From contig CM037780.1 in assembly GCA_021229015.1 (NCBI GenBank), positions 69,385,587-69,449,586 of the forward strand: a stretch of DNA of 64,000 nucleotides, given 5' to 3'. Position numbers and translations under genes: made by a program. Below are positions 60,578 to 64,000 of the stretch, piece by piece; position 1 is the stretch's first letter; every line of letters begins with the position of its first letter. Below the pieces are notes generated by a model. That model made no database searches and had not been told where the DNA came from. It was given only the letters and a program-made list of their open reading frames with translations. The DNA comes from Solen grandis (Eukaryota; Mollusca; Bivalvia; Adapedonta; Solenidae).

Positions 60578-63532
60578 TTAGAAAGAGCACACATACCAAA
60601 TTTGAATAACACTTGACATGTGAACAACTGGAAATTTGTTTGATGTAATTTTAAATGACTTGATTCTTCGAATTGCACGTTCAACATGAACACGGTGTTT
60701 TGCAATCTTTCGAGTCAAAAATACATCTTTTTCACTCATTTGTGATCCACTACATGCAAAAGGTGGAATGTTCAACATTAGCCCAAAGTCTTTCACAGTT
60801 GATTCAATCATGAACCCTTTATCAGCCAGCAGACCAACTTGAAGAAAGCCACTCTTAATGAGTTGAATAAGTAACTCCTCAAGACCACTATGCTTAAACA
60901 GTTCCTTATCTGAGATTGACCCACTGAATAACATTGAGGAAAATATCACTGACCCTCTTGGGTCAACAACAACTAAACCCTTTGATGTATTGCTTGATTT
61001 GTTATCACTGTAAGTCAGTGTTTGTACTTTCAAGGAAGAGGGTTTTTGTTTCTTGATTTCAGTACAGTCCAAAATTCCAAAAGTAGTGGGAAAGCTATCC
61101 TTATAATCAGCTAGCATGTGTTCCTTTATGACATCTCGGTGTAGCCATATTGGCACCTCACAAAATCTTAAGAATATATAACTTACCCAGGAGTTGAAAA
61201 CCACACCTGCAGTATACTTGGAGACACTGAAACGATAACCTAGGTCCACAAGATCAAAGTCATTTCTGAGTTTACACAGAGTCAACAAAAGTTTATTTTT
61301 AAGGGATATACTTTCAATCTGTTTCAATTTTCCCTTTCCTACATATGAAAGTGGGAGTATTTCTTCATTTGGCACAAGGAAACGGTATATTGTCAGGAAT
61401 GAAACTTTGGAAAAACCTGTGTAATATTTGATTATGTTTTCATTCGAAATTATATTATCAATAGAAAAGGATGGCACGTTAGATTTTAAGGCCTCTTTGT
61501 TCAAATGTGATGCTTGTCGTGTCCTGTCTATCGACTCAAGAGTATATTTAGCCAGATCTTGACGTAGGGAGTTATTTTCAGCAACCAAGCACAGTACATA
61601 TATTGGGTCAATCCCTGTAACCAAATTATAAATATCTATTATAATAATGAAAAAAAAAACTGTCTTAAGCGGTTAGTATGGGGAACACGAGAAAGTGACT
61701 TGCTTAACAAAGGTGGTCATTAAATAAAGGTTAAACATATAACAAAATGCTTGTTTGGTCATATTGAAACTGGCCGCTAAATACAGGTTGATCGCTTAAT
61801 ACAGGTGGCCGCTAATACAGTTTCAACTATATTTTATATTTACAGGCTCAGTTTTACAAGGAAGAAGTGCTGCAGCCAGTGACAGCACAGTGTGGTGACA
61901 TTAAGTTTCCTAAAGTTACGGTGATAAGTGCAGATCGAATAGAAAAGAATGATATGGTTACAATGGAAGAATGTCACAGGATGGAAGAGGAAACACGTGA
62001 CCATGCACTTTGTTCTAAATGGTTTGAATCTAGGAAAGGTCGCCTTACTGCATCACAGTTTGGACTGATTTGTAAAAGGAAAAAGGTCACAGATAAATTT
62101 GTAAATATGGTGATGGACACAAAATCTTTTACTTCAAGGCCAACAACATATGGGAAAGGAAATGAAAAGAAAGCTCTGACAACTTATGTTAAAAAGACAG
62201 GCCATCATATCCACAAGTGTGGGTTAATTGTAAACCCTAAATTTTCATTTTAGGTGCATCTCCAGATGCAAAAGTGTGTGTTGGTGAGGGTAAGTGTGGC
62301 CTTGTAGAGGTTAAATGCCCTTTCAGTGCTAGGGAGTGTACAATTTAGGAAGCATGTGACATTAAAGAGTTTTGTCTTCAGTTTGACAACAACTCTGGAC
62401 ATATAACCTTGAAGAAAATGCACAATTATTTTTATCAAATCCAGGGCCAATTAATGATTAGTGGAGCAGAATTATGTGATCTTGTTGTCTACACAAAGAA
62501 GATATTTTCTTTGAAACAAAATTCATTGACAAAATTTGGTGAGAAGATCTCTTGGCAAGGTTTTATTATTCTTATTGTAAATAAGTAAGTTAAGGTATCA
62601 ACTAAAGTTTATGGGCCATTTGCATGTGATAAACCTTTCAATACATGTATTTTGAAGTACTGACAGACAGTAGCTACAATTGCATGTAGAACCACCAACC
62701 TATCAAAGGTCAGCTTAAAGGCCTCACATAAAAAGCTCAAGTGACAGTATTTGGGCTTTAACCAAATGCAGTGTGGGTATTAGTTATAGTTTAATCTTAA
62801 TAAGATTTCTTCCTTCATATTTTTCTTTTAATTTTCAATTACTTACATGAACTATCAGTTTGTGTAGCTACTGTGTGGTCTTGACATAGCATTGAAAGTG
62901 GCTCATTTTCCTTGTCACACTCAACATTAGCATGGAAATTGTCAGTCTCTGACAGTATCCTGAAAAAAGGAAAAATGGGTGACAAAGTTAAAACTTTACT
63001 CAAAGTCTACTTCAGTCATGGAGGTTATGAAATTCTTAAGTTTCCATTCTAAGTTACCAAAAAACAACACATTAATTGTGCCAAATTCTATAGGAAAATT
63101 GGTAGAATTGGAAAGAGTTTTTTCTGTGAGTATTACATTCCAAAATAATGCATGATGCAATGGAATTATCAATCAGACCAATGGCAAACGTTATCTGATT
63201 ATTGGGATTCCGTTCTTAATATCGACCATTTTTATGCAATATAGCACTCAAAACAGAAATCTCTTTCCTAAATATATACTTGAAGTCTTTTTAATTTAAT
63301 TTTTGATTTTTTGACATTTCATGTGGACTAATAATAATAAATAAAGTAGTGAATGCCACAAGAGTGTTACTATTTATATGAAAATGTCAATAATAGACCT
63401 TCTTGGTGTTTGAAAACCTAATTTTCGTCTCCTTGATGGGGAAGCTCTGTGGGCCTTGGGTTTTGGTGTGTAGGGGTCAGCTGCAAGAGGGTCAGGGAAT
63501 TCTTTGGTTGGCCAGCTACTGTTGACAAAATG
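60578..63532 (-). CDS. ISL2EU-type THAP / HTH / DDE_Tnp_4 transposase (spliced, 5' end missing)
   Basis: Three minus-strand exons join in phase: 63399-63532, 62847-62959 and 60578-61614. Exon 1 begins HFVNSSWPTKEFPDP, the end of a THAP zinc-finger domain, then a basic PSRRRKLG tail; its start lies further right, probably outside the window. Exon 2 is a linker with VATQTDSS. Exon 3 has a leucine-rich helix, a helix-turn-helix (NKLLLTLCKLRNDFDLVDLG) and the DDE_Tnp_4 domain: D in ILDCTEI (codon 61067-61069), D 82 residues on in LLADKGF, and E 47 residues later in RVHVERAIRRIK. The triad is intact. The frame ends at TAA 60578-60580 after WYVCSF, inside a conserved region (see findings). Together with the YqaJ pseudogene at 61846 this is an ISL2EU/IS4EU-like element; the two genes are divergent. 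Confidence 0.85.
61660..61828. repeat. 'ggccgctaatacag' dispersed repeat, copy 2
   Basis: The same block order as 17592-17756 ('tcttaagcggt', 'gaaagtgact', 'gcttaac', 'ggtggccgctaatacag', 'ttcaac'). It lies in the short space between the transposase exon start (61614) and the YqaJ exon start (61846). Confidence 0.75.
61846..62590 (+). pseudogene. YqaJ-type nuclease of the ISL2EU element, decayed
   Basis: After an acceptor (tttacag, ending 61845) the frame reads AQFYKEEVLQPVT, then WFESRKGRLTASQFG, TYGKGNEKKALTTY and the region ending NPKFSF at a TAG (62251-62253). The expected LGASPDA follows immediately in another frame, so a 1-nt deletion has occurred. Nuclease residues are visible: D in ASPDA and E-x-K in LVEVKCP, as in YqaJ/lambda-exonuclease folds. 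Next come an in-frame stop (SARECT-I-stop-EAC, 62346-62348), MHNYFYQIQGQLMISG, another frame change near 62512 and a TGA near 62542. In ISL2EU transposons this protein is thought to assist transposition as a nuclease; this copy cannot be made. Upstream exons were not identified. Confidence 0.8.
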
Positions 63533-64000
63533 CTGAAATCTAGTGAAATAATTCATTGGTATTATCAACATTCATTTAGAGTGTAACTGATTAATTCACT
63601 TGAATTGTCATTCATTCTTCAGTAAAACTCTCTAACATGTGGCTGTCATGTTTTCTCAATTAAATGTGTAACAAAGTCAGGGAAATAGTGGAAAAATTAC
63701 ACATTGTGTCATATAAATTTTGAAAAAAATATATATTATATAGTATATCAAAACAAGTATTTCTTTGTTTTATGGATTATTTTTATTATATACATGTACA
63801 TGTACCTCATATCGTAAGGTCAACGGAAGACTATTCTAATTAGGTTTTTCAGAAATGTTCAGGAGAAGGTAAAAACTGATTATTTTAGGATTACAGAGCT
63901 GAAGTTGTATTTTTTGACCTAGAGTTATAACAAAACCATGTTTTATAGCATTAATCATGGAATCATTTAATACTCATCAAGTAAATCTGTTTTTATTGCA
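63533..64000. other. Gene-free end of window
   Basis: AT-rich sequence. The first part of the THAP domain (C2 of its C2CH zinc ligands) should lie upstream of the 63532 acceptor on the minus strand, but no exon for it is visible here. Confidence 0.4.

Noticed and set aside
62227..62253. A tiny intron (gtaaac...ttttag) restoring the YqaJ frame
   Set aside because: It would be about 24 bp, below a plausible animal intron, and the protein alignment is continuous across the site, so a 1-nt deletion is the simpler reading.

Overview
This window looks like intron-rich, repeat-dense, AT-rich nuclear DNA from a marine invertebrate, most likely a bivalve mollusc. Evidence: spliced genes with GT-AG introns; no bacterial operons; several families of short repeats with tandem cores of about 130-165 bp of the kind common in bivalve genomes; tRNA-derived SINEs; and animal DNA transposons (FLYWCH/MULE, hAT-derived, ISL2EU-type with THAP, DDE and YqaJ parts). 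The species cannot be named from this sequence. Two runs of exactly 100 N (15133-15232, 47938-48037) mark assembly gaps.

Layout. 1-7.1 kb: two tandem-repeat arrays, a hAT-like MITE and a TIR-flanked tandem-core element. 7.1-15.1 kb (+): the last nine recognisable exons of YTHDC2 (end of the helicase region, linker and YTH m6A-binding domain), with the final exon cut by the first gap. 15.2-17.3 kb: dispersed elements between two convergent genes. 17.4-27.4 kb (-): nine exons of a conserved-looking, helix-rich protein I do not recognise, with a GC-AG intron; its introns hold SINEs and tandem-core elements. 28-36.4 kb: more elements of these kinds and a clean TIR MITE with 20-bp inverted ends. 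36.4-44.5 kb: no genes, homopolymer-rich, possibly poorly polished. 44.5-50.5 kb: two copies of one dispersed repeat, the first split by nested insertions that can be read against the second as a near-empty site. 50.5-53.5 kb: SINEs and gene-free DNA. 53.57-56.15 kb: an apparently complete MULE with an intact 469-residue FLYWCH-MULE transposase. 56.2-56.7 kb: a decayed SWIM-type pseudogene. 58.2-59.2 kb: the broken 5' part of a hAT-derived ZNF862/KIAA1586-like gene. 60.5-63.5 kb: an ISL2EU-like transposon with a spliced THAP/DDE_Tnp_4 transposase on the minus strand and a divergent YqaJ nuclease pseudogene on the plus strand.

How the parts relate. Only two host genes are visible (YTHDC2 and the unrecognised minus-strand gene), lying tail to tail. 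Everything else is mobile DNA of differing ages: the MULE coding sequence is intact, the ISL2EU transposase keeps its catalytic triad but has a stop near its C-terminus, and the YqaJ, SWIM and hAT-derived genes are clearly decayed. A recurring theme is small elements with constant termini and interchangeable tandem cores.
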